This document shows, one piece after another, positions 8,411 through 18,297 of a stretch of DNA of 64,000 nt. Positions within the stretch are counted from its first letter, which is position 1. Each line of letters begins with the position of its first letter. The stretch spans positions 62,001 to 126,000 of the forward strand of contig NZ_BBCJ01000008.1 of the NCBI RefSeq assembly GCF_001311985.1, in the 5' to 3' direction. The notes beneath the pieces were generated by a model, which ran no database searches, was not told the DNA's origin, and was given only the letters and a program-made list of their open reading frames with translations. The stretch is from Geotalea toluenoxydans JCM 15764 (GTDB lineage Bacteria; Desulfobacterota; Desulfuromonadia; Geobacterales; Geobacteraceae). The position numbers and the translations under genes are program-made.

Positions 8411-10251
8411 TCAGATAATCCCATGGAGAACACCGCCCGGAGCGCCCAAAGCATCGACCTTTCTTTCAATAGCCGGGTCCGGGATCAGTGGTGGCGCATG
8501 GTATTCCTTGGTTCTGGCATCGATTACCAGTGGGCCGGTGCAGCCCCAGTGCTTGCTCACGTTGGATGCGCCGATGCCGTATATATCAGAAGCGGGATTC
8601 GATTTGATAAAGGTGACCCAGAGAACGTTATTCAAGGTTCTGGCGGTGAATTCACTGTCATCGACAATCACCACCAAGGGAAAGGAAGTGAGAGGATGGC
8701 GTTGACCGAACTGGCGACAGAAATCCTCAACAACCGGATCCGGGCAATTGGGGCCAGTGGTGCACCGGGGGCCGCGAATGGCCAGAATCCCAGGCAGGCA
8801 GACACGTGGCTCAGCGAATCCGCTCGGCAGCGAAAAGTCACCTGGTAAAACCGAGGATAGCTCCCGCCGTTTGTTGCCTGCTGCAGCAATCACCACTTTG
8901 GAACCGGAATTGAGGCCGCTTCCCGAATAATCCAGAGTATCGATGGTGGTGCTGGTCTGGAAATGGAGATCGCGCTCCAGTCGACCCTCTCCAGCACATG
9001 CCGAAGGAACGCGGGAATGTCATGGATATCCAGTGCCGGATTATCCTCTTGGGCACCGATGAAAAGGTACTTGGCAAGGGAAAGCTGGCCCTGGCCCAGG
9101 ATGGCGTTGGCAATGGTAAGCAGTTCCTGTGGTTCCCTTTCTCCGGCATAGGGGACATAGCGCTCGCTTCCCAAGGCCAGCAGAAGCGGATGCACTCCTG
9201 CCGCATCGACGGCATGAACCGCCCGCACACCGGGAATGACCGTGGGGATGAGTGGCCCGGTGATCTCGTGGATGAAAGCACCGAAGGAGGTATCTTCCTG
9301 GGGCGGCCTGCCAACGGTCGTAAAAGGCCAGATGGCGTCACGGCGGTGATAGACTCTCTCGACGCGGACAACGGGAAAATCATGGGCCAGGCTGTAATAA
9401 CCCAAATGGTCGCCGAATGGTCCTTCCGGGAGGGTTCGATCGGGATCGACAATACCGGTAATGCAGAAATCGGCCTCTGCTGCAATGGGTAGTTGGCCAT
9501 TCCTGCAGGCCATCTCCAGTCTATGACCTCCCAGCAACCCGGCAAAGGATATTTCCGGCATCCCTTCAGGGAGGGGCATGACCGCCGCCACGGTCATCGA
9601 TGGTGCACCGCCGACGAAGATATTGACGCGGAACGGCAGGCGGCGCTCCAGAGCTTCCGCATGGTGAACACCGATACCACGGTGAATCTGGTAATGGAGG
9701 CCGATCTCCCCGTTGGGGCGGTACTTGCCCCCGGAAAGCTGCACCCGGTACATGCCCAGGTTGGAATGGCGCAGGCCGGGCATTGCCGCACTCTCCGAAT
9801 AGACCTGCGGCAAGGTGATGAAAGCCCCTCCGTCATCGGGCCATGATTTCAGCTGCGGCAGTTGGTCGATAGTGGTCTGCATTTCCATGACTGGTCCGCT
9901 CGACACTTTTTTCGGCAACAGATGGAGAGCCGCCGGCAAGGTACCGAGAAATCCAAAGGGGTCTTTGATCGCTGCCCTCGGGTTTATTTTCATTGCTACC
10001 AGGCGCTCCATGTCCTTCAAGGTATCCCTGAAAATATACCTGGTCCTCTCCAGGGTACCGAAGAGATTGCCCAGCATGGGAAACCTGCAGCCGCGTACGT
10101 TAGTAAACAATAACGCCGGCCCATCGGCCTGATAAACACGGCGCTGGATGGCGCCCGCCTCAAGCTCGGCATCCACCTCATGGTTAATGCGGAGGAGTTT
10201 TCCTCCCGCCTCCAGATCCTTGACGCACTCCTGTAAATTTCGATAGCCCAT
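8411..10251 (-). CDS. UbiD-family prenylated-flavin decarboxylase, probably menaquinone pathway (frameshifted)
   Basis: After repair about 613 aa, the size of the long UbiD-like decarboxylases. Family landmarks are visible: MEMQTTIDQLPQL, SNLGMYRVQL, HYQIHRGIGVHHAEA and the active-site segment LPEGPFGDHLGYYS. The enzyme class uses prenylated FMN and removes a carboxylate from an aromatic ring. The frame breaks near 8976; one added G on the plus strand restores WSRDLHFQTSTTIDTLDYSG and joins the C-terminal 150 residues. Because mqnA lies in the same window, a role as the late decarboxylase of the futalosine menaquinone pathway is likely. A separate flavin prenyltransferase (UbiX) would be needed and is not here. 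Confidence 0.85.
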
Positions 10252-10295
10252 TTAAATACACTGCTCCAATTCACATCAATGTGTCTTCGAATGTT

Positions 10296-10324
10296 TTTGT
10301 AATGCACCTGCCTGTTCAAGTCAA
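10296..10324 (-). promoter_or_regulatory. Sigma-70 promoter of ubiD-tlyA
   Basis: On the minus strand TTGACT (10324-10319) and TACAAA (10301-10296) are spaced by 17 bases. The start point would be near 10289, giving a leader of about 40 bases to the ATG at 10251. Confidence 0.6.
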
Positions 10325-10384
10325 CAGCAAACACTCTGTGAACACCAGAAGATCCGGACCAGGTGAATTCTTAAAAACACCTGA

Positions 10385-10424
10385 AAGAGAAAAACGCCCC
10401 GCCATGAAAAATAAATGGCAGGGC
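10385..10424 (-). terminator. Intrinsic terminator after nifS
   Basis: On the minus strand an 11-bp stem CGCCCTGCCAT / ATGGCGGGGCG with one mismatch and an 8-base loop is followed by TTTTTCTCTTTC. It lies 32 bases past the nifS stop. Confidence 0.75.
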
Positions 10425-10455
10425 GCTCTGTTTACTGTTTGGGGTGAAGCTTTTC

Positions 10456-11626
10456 CTATTTTGACTGCAGAAACTCTCTGCCGAAGGGAGACATTTCACG
10501 CAGACGGTTGACGACCGGGGGCAGTTCGCGAATAACGGCATCGATATCCCCATCGGTTGTAAAGCGAGACAGGGAGAACCTGATCGAGCCGTGGGCACAG
10601 GTAAATGGCACCCCCATGGCACGAAGCACATGGGATGGCTCCAGTGAGCCTGAAGTACAGGCACTGCCGGATGAAGCACAGATGCCCTTTTCGCTCAACA
10701 GCAGCAGGATAGCCTCTCCTTCTACAAACTCAAAGGCGATGGAGGTCGTGTTGGGAAGCGGTCGGCAGCCCCTCCGTTAACGCGGGCACTGGGGATGAGG
10801 GCCATCAGCTCTCTTTCAAGCCGATCGCGCATCCCTTTCACTCTTGTATTCTCATCTTCCATGAATTTTGTGGCCAACTCGCAGGCCTTGCCAAGGGCTA
10901 TTATGGATGAGGTGCTTTCCGTACCCGCCCTGCGCCCTTTCTCCTGGTGTCCACCGACCATGAATGGCCTGAAAGGAACGCCCTTGCGCACGTAAAGGAC
11001 GCCGATTCCCTTGGGTGCATGCAACTTGTGCCCCGACAGGAAAGCATGTCGATGGAAGAAGCCGCCATGTTGAGGGGGATTTTTCCCACTGCCTGGACCG
11101 CATCGGTATGGAAGAGTGCTCCTTTTTCCTTGGCAATGGCCGCAACTTCTTCCACAGGAAAGATGACGCCGGTTTCGTTGTTGGCATACATCACTGAAAC
11201 AATGGCAGTATTATCATCAATGGCCGATTTAAGTTCATTGAGATCCAGCCGGCCGGCATTGTCCACATTAAGCTCGGTGACCCGGTATCCCTTTTTGGTC
11301 AGGTTGCGGCACAGGGTCAGGACGGCGGGGTGCTCCACACGGGTGGTGATGATATGCCGCTTCTCAGGAAAAACCTCAAGGGCTGACCGAATGGCGGCAT
11401 TATCGCTCTCCGTGCCGCAGGCGGTAAAGATGATCTCTTCGGGGAGTGCCCCCAAAAGAGCCGCAACCCGGTTCCGGGCCTCGTCAACCTTCTTTTGCAC
11501 CTGGCCACCGAAAAAATGCATGGAACTAGGGTTGCCATACAGTTCGCAAAAATAGGGGCGCATCTCTTCAAAGACAGCCTCATCCACCTTTGTTGTGGCA
11601 TTGTTGTCGAGATAAATTTCCTTCAT
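10456..11626 (-). CDS. nifS: Cysteine desulfurase NifS (two frameshifts)
   Basis: A PLP enzyme that takes sulfur from cysteine for Fe-S cluster assembly on NifU. The start MKEIYLDNNATTKVDE is typical, HTDAVQAVGKIP precedes the PLP-lysine region, and the active cysteine sits in SSGSACTSGS near the C-terminus. Two single-base losses split the gene. One near 11040 breaks the PLP-lysine motif; adding one C restores DMLSLSGHKLHAPKG. One near 10758, when repaired, restores ADRLPNTTSIAFEF. The repaired length is 390 aa, normal for the family. Its start overlaps the nifU stop by 4 bases, so the two are translationally coupled. Group II desulfurases need no extra partner. Confidence 0.92.
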
Positions 11627-12483
11627 CCCTGGACCTCCTCCACTGTAATATCATCGGATACCAGTTCGCGAAGTTTCTGCTCGACGAATTTCGCCGTAAA
11701 TCCGGAAGAAGCACAGCCGGCGCAGGCTTTGCGGAAAGCAATCTGCACCTTGCCGCCGTCTATGTCGATCAGCTCCAGGTCCCCGCCATCAGCCCACAGT
11801 TGCGGGCGTACCTCATTCTCCAGGGTCTCCTGGATAAGCTGCATTTTGCGCATGTTGGTCAGCTTGCCCGGTTTTTTTTCTTCAGCTTTCTTTTCTTCAC
11901 CCATAACTTCGGCGATAAGCTCTTTGATTTTTGGAATACAGCCGCCACAGGCACCACCGGCCTTGGTAAAATGGGTGACCTGCTCGGCGGTATGCAGCTT
12001 GTTTGAGGCAATAACCTTTTTCAGGAAGACGTCGGTCAGACCAAAGCACTTGCAGACTATTTCCCCCTGCATATCTGCATCACCATGCTCGTGATCATGC
12101 TTCGGCACAGCCACGCCACGATACTTGGCTATGGCGACCTCCAGAGCCTCCTGTCCCATGACCGAACAATGCATCTTCTCTTCAGGCAGGCCACCAAGAA
12201 AATCAGCTATCTCCTGATTGGAAATCTGCAACGCTTCATCCAGGGTTTTCCCTTTCACCATCTCGGTCAAAGCCGAAGAGGAGGCAATGGCGCTACCGCA
12301 ACCGAAGGTCTGAAAGCGGGCGTCTACAATGCGCTTCTTTTGTTCATCCAGCTTGAGGAATAGCTTGAGTGCATCGCCACAGGCAAGACTACCAACCTCA
12401 CCAACAGCATCCGCATCCTCTATTGAACCGACGTTTCTCGGATTCAGAAAATGGTCTTTCACCTTTTCTGTATAGTCCCACAT
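11623..12483 (-). CDS. nifU: Fe-S cluster scaffold NifU, three-domain form
   Basis: A 286-aa protein in the classical modular order. The IscU-like domain has cysteines in GSLACGDAL, TFGCGSAI and KMHCSVMG. The central [2Fe-2S] BFD-like domain has EIVCKCFG and GGACGGCIPK. The C-terminal Nfu domain has the CAGCASSG cluster site. NifU builds clusters from sulfur supplied by NifS. No nitrogenase genes are in the window, and in epsilon- and deltaproteobacteria nifU-nifS often serve as the general Fe-S assembly genes. The spacer between domains 2 and 3 is rich in lysine and glutamate. Confidence 0.95.
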   Translation of the reverse strand: MWDYTEKVKDHFLNPRNVGSIEDADAVGEVGSLACGDALKLFLKLDEQKKRIVDARFQTFGCGSAIASSSALTEMVKGKTLDEALQISNQEIADFLGGLPEEKMHCSVMGQEALEVAIAKYRGVAVPKHDHEHGDADMQGEIVCKCFGLTDVFLKKVIASNKLHTAEQVTHFTKAGGACGGCIPKIKELIAEVMGEEKKAEEKKPGKLTNMRKMQLIQETLENEVRPQLWADGGDLELIDIDGGKVQIAFRKACAGCASSGFTAKFVEQKLRELVSDDITVEEVQG

Positions 12484-12611
12484 ACATCCTCCTTTTTCTC
12501 AACCATATATAAGGCAAAGGCACAAAGCTTGTAAAAGAAGCATGAGGCACCTCTTTCAGCAATTACCTTTGCGCCTTTGGCACATACATATATTTACAAT
12601 ATATTACAAAT

Positions 12612-14030
12612 TCACTCAAGTATTAATTTTCTACCGGCAGCCAGAAGTTCCTTGAGCCGTTCTTCTGATGGTGCTTCCGCATAGAGGCGCACCACTGGTT
12701 CCGTTCCCGATTTCCGGAACAGGAGCCAGCTGCCGTCTTCAAGGAGGAACTTGGTGCCGTCAATGGTCACTGTTTCCTTCAATTTTACTCCGGCAATAAC
12801 AGCCGGGGTTGCTTTCAATTTATCGGCGAAAACAGCCTCGATCTCCGGGGCCAGGGTGATATTCTCCCGTTTGGTAACAAAGCGCCCCACCTGCCCATAA
12901 AGTCTTTCCAGGAGCGTGCGTACCGGCTGTCCCTCGCGGGCAACCATTTCCGCCACCAGCAGACAGGCAAGTATGCCATCCTTTTCCGGCACATGACCCT
13001 TTATGGTCAGGCCGGCACTCTCTTCGCCGCCAATGATAATCTTGTCCCGGCTGATCAGCTCACCGATGTATTTGAAACCTACCGGAGTTTCAAAGACTTC
13101 AATACCATGTTTTGCCGCCACAGCATCGACAAGACTGGAGGTAGCGACGCTCCTGGCAACCCCTCCCTTAAGACCCCTCACCCTGACCAGATAGTCGAGG
13201 AGCAGTGCTATTACATAATTAGGCTCGATGAATGAACCATCTTCGTCAACAATGCCGAACCGGTCCGCATCCCCATCCGTGGCAATACCCAGTTTGATTT
13301 CGGGGTCGCTTTTAACAAGGTTTATGAAATCCTGGATATATTTTTCTGATGGTTCGGGAGGAAAACCGCCAAAATATGGATCACGATGTTCATTTATCAC
13401 CACAACGTCTACACCATGGGCACGCAACGGTTCAGCAAGGTAACCACGCCCGGTACCATAGAGCGGATTGACCGCCACTTTGCCCAATCGGGCAATGGCG
13501 GCAAAATCAACCTTGGTGGACAGGTCATCAAGGTATGTTTGCAGTGGGTCTATTTCCACTAATTTGCCGTCACGCCTGGCATCATCAAGATCACATTCCT
13601 TGTAGCAGATCTCCCCCAGCATTTCGTTGGCTCGCCGTTCTATATCACGCGTTGTTTCGGGTAAAGCTGGTCCTCCCCAGGAAGGAGAAAACTTGATGCC
13701 ATTATATTCAGGAGGGTTGTGGCTGGCAGTAAAGTTAATGGCGCCGGCCGCCTTGCGGCGCAGTATTTCAAATGCAATTACCGGTGTGGGTGTGTCCCTG
13801 GTACAAAGAAAGGTCCTTATCCCTGCACCGGTCAAGACTCGAGCAGCTTCATTGGCAAAATGCTCACCCATGAAACGAGAATCGTAGCCGACTATTACCC
13901 CTTTTTCCTTTTCCCCGGCAGCAATTACGTTATCGGCAATGGCCTGAGTAACCACCTTGACATTTTCAAAGATGAAATCGTCGCACACGATTCCGCGCCA
14001 GCCGGATGTACCGAAACTAATACGTTGCAT
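12612..14030 (-). CDS. Phosphoglucomutase/phosphomannomutase
   Basis: A 472-aa alpha-D-phosphohexomutase. The N-terminus is MQRISFGTSGWRGIV, the phosphoserine loop is TASHNPPEYNG, the metal loop is DGDADRFG, the sugar-binding region GGEESAGL is present, and the C-terminal phosphate-binding loop is RKSGTEP. It interconverts hexose-1- and hexose-6-phosphates for glycan and storage polysaccharide synthesis. The start at 14030 follows AAGGAG. A start 39 codons upstream would add a non-homologous extension. It is monocistronic, about 130 bases upstream of nifU. Confidence 0.92.
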   Translation of the reverse strand: MQRISFGTSGWRGIVCDDFIFENVKVVTQAIADNVIAAGEKEKGVIVGYDSRFMGEHFANEAARVLTGAGIRTFLCTRDTPTPVIAFEILRRKAAGAINFTASHNPPEYNGIKFSPSWGGPALPETTRDIERRANEMLGEICYKECDLDDARRDGKLVEIDPLQTYLDDLSTKVDFAAIARLGKVAVNPLYGTGRGYLAEPLRAHGVDVVVINEHRDPYFGGFPPEPSEKYIQDFINLVKSDPEIKLGIATDGDADRFGIVDEDGSFIEPNYVIALLLDYLVRVRGLKGGVARSVATSSLVDAVAAKHGIEVFETPVGFKYIGELISRDKIIIGGEESAGLTIKGHVPEKDGILACLLVAEMVAREGQPVRTLLERLYGQVGRFVTKRENITLAPEIEAVFADKLKATPAVIAGVKLKETVTIDGTKFLLEDGSWLLFRKSGTEPVVRLYAEAPSEERLKELLAAGRKLILE

Positions 14031-14178
14031 AACATTACTCCTTAGGTAAAATAAATTGCATTCGCTTCCATCCGAAACTGTAATACCCTGAAAATTAACC
14101 GCAACAAAACCCATCACAAGGTTAATATATAGGCTATGCGGAGTCAAGGAGAACAGACTTTTGCAGGGGATTTTCCTG

Positions 14179-14207
14179 TTGACATTATTCTTTTAAAATT
14201 GTTAGAG
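14179..14207 (+). promoter_or_regulatory. Probable sigma-70 promoter of the PxxKW gene
   Basis: A perfect -35 TTGACA (14179-14184) is followed after 17 bases by TTAGAG (14202-14207), a weaker -10. The region is AT-rich and lies between divergent genes. Confidence 0.45.
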
Positions 14208-14255
14208 TGAATGCTGCTGAACGATCACGAAGCAAAAGAAACAGGAGGAATATCA

Positions 14256-14549
14256 ATGCAGTGTCAAACAGTACTTCCCGGTGCCGAGTGTACCTTTTGG
14301 GGGAAACAGGGTTGTGTATTTGCTGAAGGCTCTTGCCAGATTGTGGTTGAGAATTGTGAGGGTTGTGAAAGGATTGTTGACAGCAGCATCGGCAAGGTGT
14401 GCAGCGCTTATCCCGCTCCCGAAAAGAAATGGTCAGCCGGCTTGTGCAACTTTGCCACTCATGTGAAGGTTGAGATAAAGAGCGAAGAAACCAAGGTGAA
14501 CCCGCTCAAGGCATCCAAGAAAGCTTCCGGCGGTGGCAAGAAGAAGTAA
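14256..14549 (+). CDS. PxxKW-family cysteine-rich protein
   Basis: A 97-aa protein with eight cysteines in pairs (MQCQ, GAECTF, QGCVF, GSCQI, ENCEGCE, KVCSAYP, GLCNF) and the family signature PEKKWSAG. The C-terminus is a basic lysine tail ending GGGKKK. The start follows AGGAGG and is preferred over an upstream ATG at 14211. The family is known from Geobacter and related anaerobes; function is unknown, and a metal-binding role is inferred only from the cysteines. A terminator follows directly. Confidence 0.85.
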   Translation: MQCQTVLPGAECTFWGKQGCVFAEGSCQIVVENCEGCERIVDSSIGKVCSAYPAPEKKWSAGLCNFATHVKVEIKSEETKVNPLKASKKASGGGKKK

Positions 14550-14572
14550 CCAACCGCAAACAGTGGTACAGG

Positions 14573-14600
14573 AAAGGGAGGAGTTCATCCTCCCTTTTTT
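14573..14600 (+). terminator. Intrinsic terminator between the PxxKW and NUDIX genes
   Basis: Stem AAAGGGAGGA / TCCTCCCTTT with the loop GTTCA runs into a T-tract. It lies between the two plus-strand genes and may only partly reduce read-through, because the NUDIX gene has no obvious promoter of its own. Confidence 0.8.
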
Positions 14601-14624
14601 ATTTCCCTGGAAAGGAGGAAGTCC

Positions 14625-15077
14625 TTGCCATTTGACTATCTCGGTTGTCCAAAATGTGGTGAAAAGGTCAGATCTTACCGCAACCCCTTCCCTACCGTTG
14701 ATATCATCATTGAAATCAATGAAGGGATCATTCTGATCGAGCGAAAAAACGAGCCTTACGGATGGGCTATCCCAGGCGGCTTTGTCGACTATGGCGAGTC
14801 GTTGGAAGATGCTGCCGTTCGGGAGGCACAGGAAGAAACCTCCTTGCAGATCAGCAACCTGCGACTGCTAGGATGCTACTCCGACCCCGGCAGGGACAAA
14901 CGTGCCCATACTATCTCTACAGTCTATGCAGCCACCGCCCAGGGCGTTCCAAAGGCTGCCGACGATGCAGCAGCGCTGACCATCTTCCCGCTGGAGAAGC
15001 TTCCTCAAGAATTATGTTTTGATCACCGGCAGATTCTCGATGACTATCGCCGCATGAAGTCACAGGGTAATATCTGA
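14625..15077 (+). CDS. NUDIX hydrolase
   Basis: A 150-aa protein. An N-terminal CPKCGEK zinc-ribbon-like element precedes the Nudix box, readable as [20 protein letters not shown] then ETS. The enzyme would cleave a nucleoside diphosphate linked to another group; ADP-ribose-type substrates are typical of the close relatives, but this is inference. The start is TTG at 14625, chosen because AAAGGAGG lies 6 bases upstream. It converges with mqnA, with only 17 bases between stops. Confidence 0.88.
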   Translation: MPFDYLGCPKCGEKVRSYRNPFPTVDIIIEINEGIILIERKNEPYGWAIPGGFVDYGESLEDAAVREAQEETSLQISNLRLLGCYSDPGRDKRAHTISTVYAATAQGVPKAADDAAALTIFPLEKLPQELCFDHRQILDDYRRMKSQGNI

Positions 15078-15094
15078 AGAGAAACAGGTTTCAT

Positions 15095-15916
15095 TCAGGA
15101 AAACAGTGAAATCTCAGGCTGGGTCGGGATCAATTCCATTTCTGCAGCATACCGGTAAAAGGTCTCCAGCCCCTTGAGATGATCTGCTGTCAGGTCGTAT
15201 GAGATCGTCTTCCAGTAGTCCACAAGCGCTGACGCGCTCATCCATTCCCTCTCCCTACTATCCAGGGCTATCGAATCATATGAATCATAGGCCAGCTTTT
15301 TGGCAAGGAGCAGATTGTCCCGAAGAAGCAACATCTCTGTGTGCTTCCGAGCAGCAGCCTCACGCCTCACAATCCAAAGCGCAAAGACAAAGGGTAGACC
15401 GGTAAACTCATACCACTGCTGGCCCAGATCATAAACATGGAAATGATGTTCCGAAAGAGACGCTTTCAACGCCGCATCACCGATAAGGAGCAAACCCTCA
15501 TTTGCCTGGAGCGCCTCCTTCAATGGAAGCGGTGTCCTTTGATATTCATTGTCGTGACCATATTTCTTTTTCAAAATTATCTTTAGCAGGTTAACGGAGG
15601 TATCGGACTCGGTTGTAAGACCGATAGTCTTTTTATGCAGATTCTCAATGGGAATGCGCGAAAAGAGAAAGACACTTTTCACTGCGCCGATGGAGCTGAT
15701 TGATATCTGCGGCATAAGGCAATACTTCTCAAAAGATTTTCCATACTCTATGGATGATGAAGGACTTACATCCACTTCCCCTTTGGAGAGCATGGCGTTC
15801 AGCGCAGAAGGCACTTCCCTGACAAAATGATATCCACTACAGTCGAAGTTCTTCTTTAGGGCTGTAAATATGGGAGTACAATTGGCATATTCTATTTCGC
15901 CTATTCTGATTTCCAT
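15095..15916 (-). CDS. mqnA: Chorismate dehydratase MqnA (menaquinone, futalosine route)
   Basis: A 273-aa protein of the periplasmic-binding-protein fold used by MqnA/MqnD enzymes. It begins IRIGEIEYANCTPIF and has VPSALNAMLSKGEVDVSPSS and TGLPFVFALW, family features of MqnA. It converts chorismate to 3-enolpyruvyl-benzoate, the first step of the futalosine pathway. The chorismate supply genes aroQ, aroB and aroC lie upstream on the same strand. Translation starts after GAGG. A terminator separates it from gcvH, so it may have its own promoter. Confidence 0.88.
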   Translation of the reverse strand: MEIRIGEIEYANCTPIFTALKKNFDCSGYHFVREVPSALNAMLSKGEVDVSPSSSIEYGKSFEKYCLMPQISISSIGAVKSVFLFSRIPIENLHKKTIGLTTESDTSVNLLKIILKKKYGHDNEYQRTPLPLKEALQANEGLLLIGDAALKASLSEHHFHVYDLGQQWYEFTGLPFVFALWIVRREAAARKHTEMLLLRDNLLLAKKLAYDSYDSIALDSREREWMSASALVDYWKTISYDLTADHLKGLETFYRYAAEMELIPTQPEISLFS

Positions 15917-15940
15917 TGTTGAACCTCTTACACATAAAAA

Positions 15941-15969
15941 TAAAAAGGTGAGACAAAGCGTCTCACCTT
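15941..15969 (-). terminator. Intrinsic terminator after gcvH
   Basis: A perfect 10-bp stem AAGGTGAGAC / GTCTCACCTT with a 5-base loop, flanked on both sides by A/T runs, follows the gcvH stop by 25 bases. Confidence 0.85.
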
Positions 15970-15994
15970 AAAAAAGTTATCAGGCGTTAAATTT

Positions 15995-16381
15995 TCAGGA
16001 GTTATCGGCAAGATGATCTTCGTAAACATCCGCGGACATAAGCAGATTTAGTTCCTCCGGATCTGCCATATCGACAACCACCAGCCAGCCACTGTCATAG
16101 GGATCATCATTGACCATTTCCGGAGTGCCGTGAAGTTCGGAATTTACCTCTTTGACAGTGCCGCTAATAGGCGCATATAGTTCTGCAACTGTCTTTCTTG
16201 CTTCCACCGAGCCGAACGAGTCATCCTGTTCAAGTTCTTCGCCAACATCAGGAAGATCAACAACCGTTATGGATCCAAGTTCCTGTTGGGCGTAGTCAGT
16301 AATGCCGATGATTCCTCGGTTACCTTCAACTCGGACCCACAGATGTTCTTTGCTGTATTTCAGTTCTTCAGGGCAGTCCAT
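15995..16381 (-). CDS. gcvH: Glycine cleavage system H-like lipoyl protein
   Basis: A 128-aa lipoyl-carrier protein starting MDCPEELKYSKEHLWVRVEG. The lipoylation lysine lies in FGSVEARKTVAELYAPISG, followed by the typical NDDPYDSGWLV. Canonical H proteins carry the methylamine group between GcvP, GcvT and Lpd. None of those genes is nearby; the gene is separated by only 2 bases from accC and is probably co-transcribed with accB and accC. It could be the true H protein or a lipoate-relay variant. The context suggests coupling of lipoyl and fatty-acid metabolism. Confidence 0.88.
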   Translation of the reverse strand: MDCPEELKYSKEHLWVRVEGNRGIIGITDYAQQELGSITVVDLPDVGEELEQDDSFGSVEARKTVAELYAPISGTVKEVNSELHGTPEMVNDDPYDSGWLVVVDMADPEELNLLMSADVYEDHLADNS

Positions 16382-16383
16382 TA

Positions 16384-17723
16384 TTACTCCAGAACCATCT
16401 TCTCGATGAAACTTGTATCTATGTTCCCTTCTATGAAGTCTTTGTTTGCCATAATGCGCTTGTGAAAGGGAATGGTCGTCTTAATCCCCTCGATGATGTA
16501 TTCATCAAGGCCCTTGCCATGCGTTTAATGGCATCTTCCCTGGTTTCGGCATGGACTATCAGTTTGGCTATCAGTGAATCATAGTGAGGCAGCACGGAAT
16601 ATTGGTCATATACAAATGAATCGACACGGACGCCAAGACCACCGGGGGTATGATAAGAAGTTATCTTCCCTGGACAGGGAGTAAACTTGGCAGGATCTTC
16701 AGCGTTGATCCTGCACTCAATGGCATGGCCGTTGATCTTGATATCACTCTGCTTATAACGAAGCTTGTGGCCCGCAGCAGAACGAATCTGCTCGCGCACG
16801 ATGTCGACGCCGGTAACCATTTCAGTAACGGGATGCTCCACCTGAACCCTGGTATTCATTTCCATAAAAAAGAAATCATTGTTCTTGTCGACAAGAAACT
16901 CCATGGTACCGACGCTGTTGTAACCGACGGCTTTTGCCGCTCGAACGGCTGCGTCGCCCATGATTTTTCTCAACTCAGGAGTGCTTACGGTTGAAGGGGC
17001 CTCTTCAATTATTTTCTGATGCCGGCGTTGGATGGAGCAGTCGCGCTCGCCGAGATGGATGACATTGCCATGCTTGTCGGCCAATACTTGAATCTCCACA
17101 TGGCGCGGGTTCTCGCAGTATTTTTCGATGTAAACCTCGGGATTGCCGAAGCCGGCCTGTGCTTCCGCCCTTGCTGTAGCAAAGGCATTGGGCAGTGCCG
17201 CCGGGGAATGGACTATCTTCATTCCTCTGCCGCCCCCCCCTGCGGTAGCCTTGATTATCACCGGAAAACCGATTTTCTTGGCAATTTTGACCGCCTCGTT
17301 AACATCGTTGACCCCTTCCTTCGTACCGGGAAGAATGGGCACCCCTTCCTTGATGACGGCCTGTCTTGCGCTGATCTTATCCCCCATCAGGCGCATGCTC
17401 TCAGACGATGGGCCGATAAAGGTTATACCACATTTTTCGCAGATTTCAGCAAAAGCAGCATTCTCCGAGAGAAACCCGTATCCCGGATGAATTGCTTCTG
17501 CATCGGTCAATTCCGCGGCGCTGATTATGGCATTTATATTCAGATAACTATGGATACTTGGTGCAGGTCCGATGCAGACACTTTCATCGGCAAGCTTGAC
17601 ATGCAAAGATTCGCTGTCTGCAGTGGAAAAAACGGCAACCGTCTTGATTCCCAACTCTTTACAGGCCCTGATTATACGAAGGGCGATTTCGCCACGGTTT
17701 GCAATGAGCACTTTATGGAACAT
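16384..17723 (-). CDS. accC: Biotin carboxylase, acetyl-CoA carboxylase subunit (frameshifted)
   Basis: AccC carboxylates biotin on AccB with ATP and bicarbonate, the first step of fatty-acid synthesis. [20 protein letters not shown] and the ATP-grasp features ([35 protein letters not shown]) are clear. The frame breaks near 16506. One added C on the plus strand restores [19 protein letters not shown] and the stop at 16384. The repaired protein is 446 aa, a typical AccC length. It is an essential gene, so the break is probably an error. It sits in the order accB-accC-gcvH. Confidence 0.93.
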
Positions 17724-17774
17724 CTAAAGGATCTCCATTATTATTGACATTTGAGGGGTAAAAACATTCTGCAA

Positions 17775-18240
17775 TTACAGCGGCTCCACTGTAAACAGGC
17801 ACTCTCCGAACTCGACAGGCTGTGCATTTTCCTTGCAGATCTTGATAATTTTGCAACGGAACTCAGCCTCAATCTCATTCATAAGCTTCATTGCTTCGAC
17901 GATGCATAGAACCTGGCCTTTTTCAACTATCTGCCCCACTTCAACATACGGTGCGGCATCCGGTGCAGGTGCGCGATAGAAGGTTCCCACTATGGGGATG
18001 GTACTTTCTGACCTTTTTCTGCTCCCGCAGCAGGCGCAGGTGTCACCTCGCCGGGTGCAGAAGGAGCTGGATGGTGAATGGGTGGAAACTGGGCTTGAGC
18101 AACGGGTGCTGATAGTGAATGACCTCTGAAGTCACTCCACGCTTTATCCTGATTTTTTCATCTGCACTTTCCAGCTCAAATTCGGTGATGTCGGTCTCTG
18201 TTACCATTTTGACCAATACTTTCAAATCCTTTATATCCAT
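17775..18240 (-). CDS. accB: Biotin carboxyl carrier protein (two frameshifts)
   Basis: AccB carries biotin on the lysine of VEAMKLMNEI. The N-terminal domain starts MDIKDLKVLVKMVTETDITE after AAGGAG, and a proline/alanine-rich linker joins it to the biotinyl domain (SPIVGTFYRAPAPDA). Two single-base losses disrupt the linker, near 18113 and near 17995 (four C/G where five are needed). The repaired protein is about 155 aa, normal for AccB. It is followed by accC after about 50 bases. Confidence 0.88.
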
Positions 18241-18297
18241 TGCCTTCTTCTCCTTTGTCTTTATCTCTGGAATAGTCACATCAGATGTAAAACGAAT

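Noticed and set aside
10456..11626. nifS, valS, accB and others as pseudogenes
   Set aside because: Both halves of each gene are fully conserved to the active-site residues and one base repairs them. True pseudogenes would show more damage.
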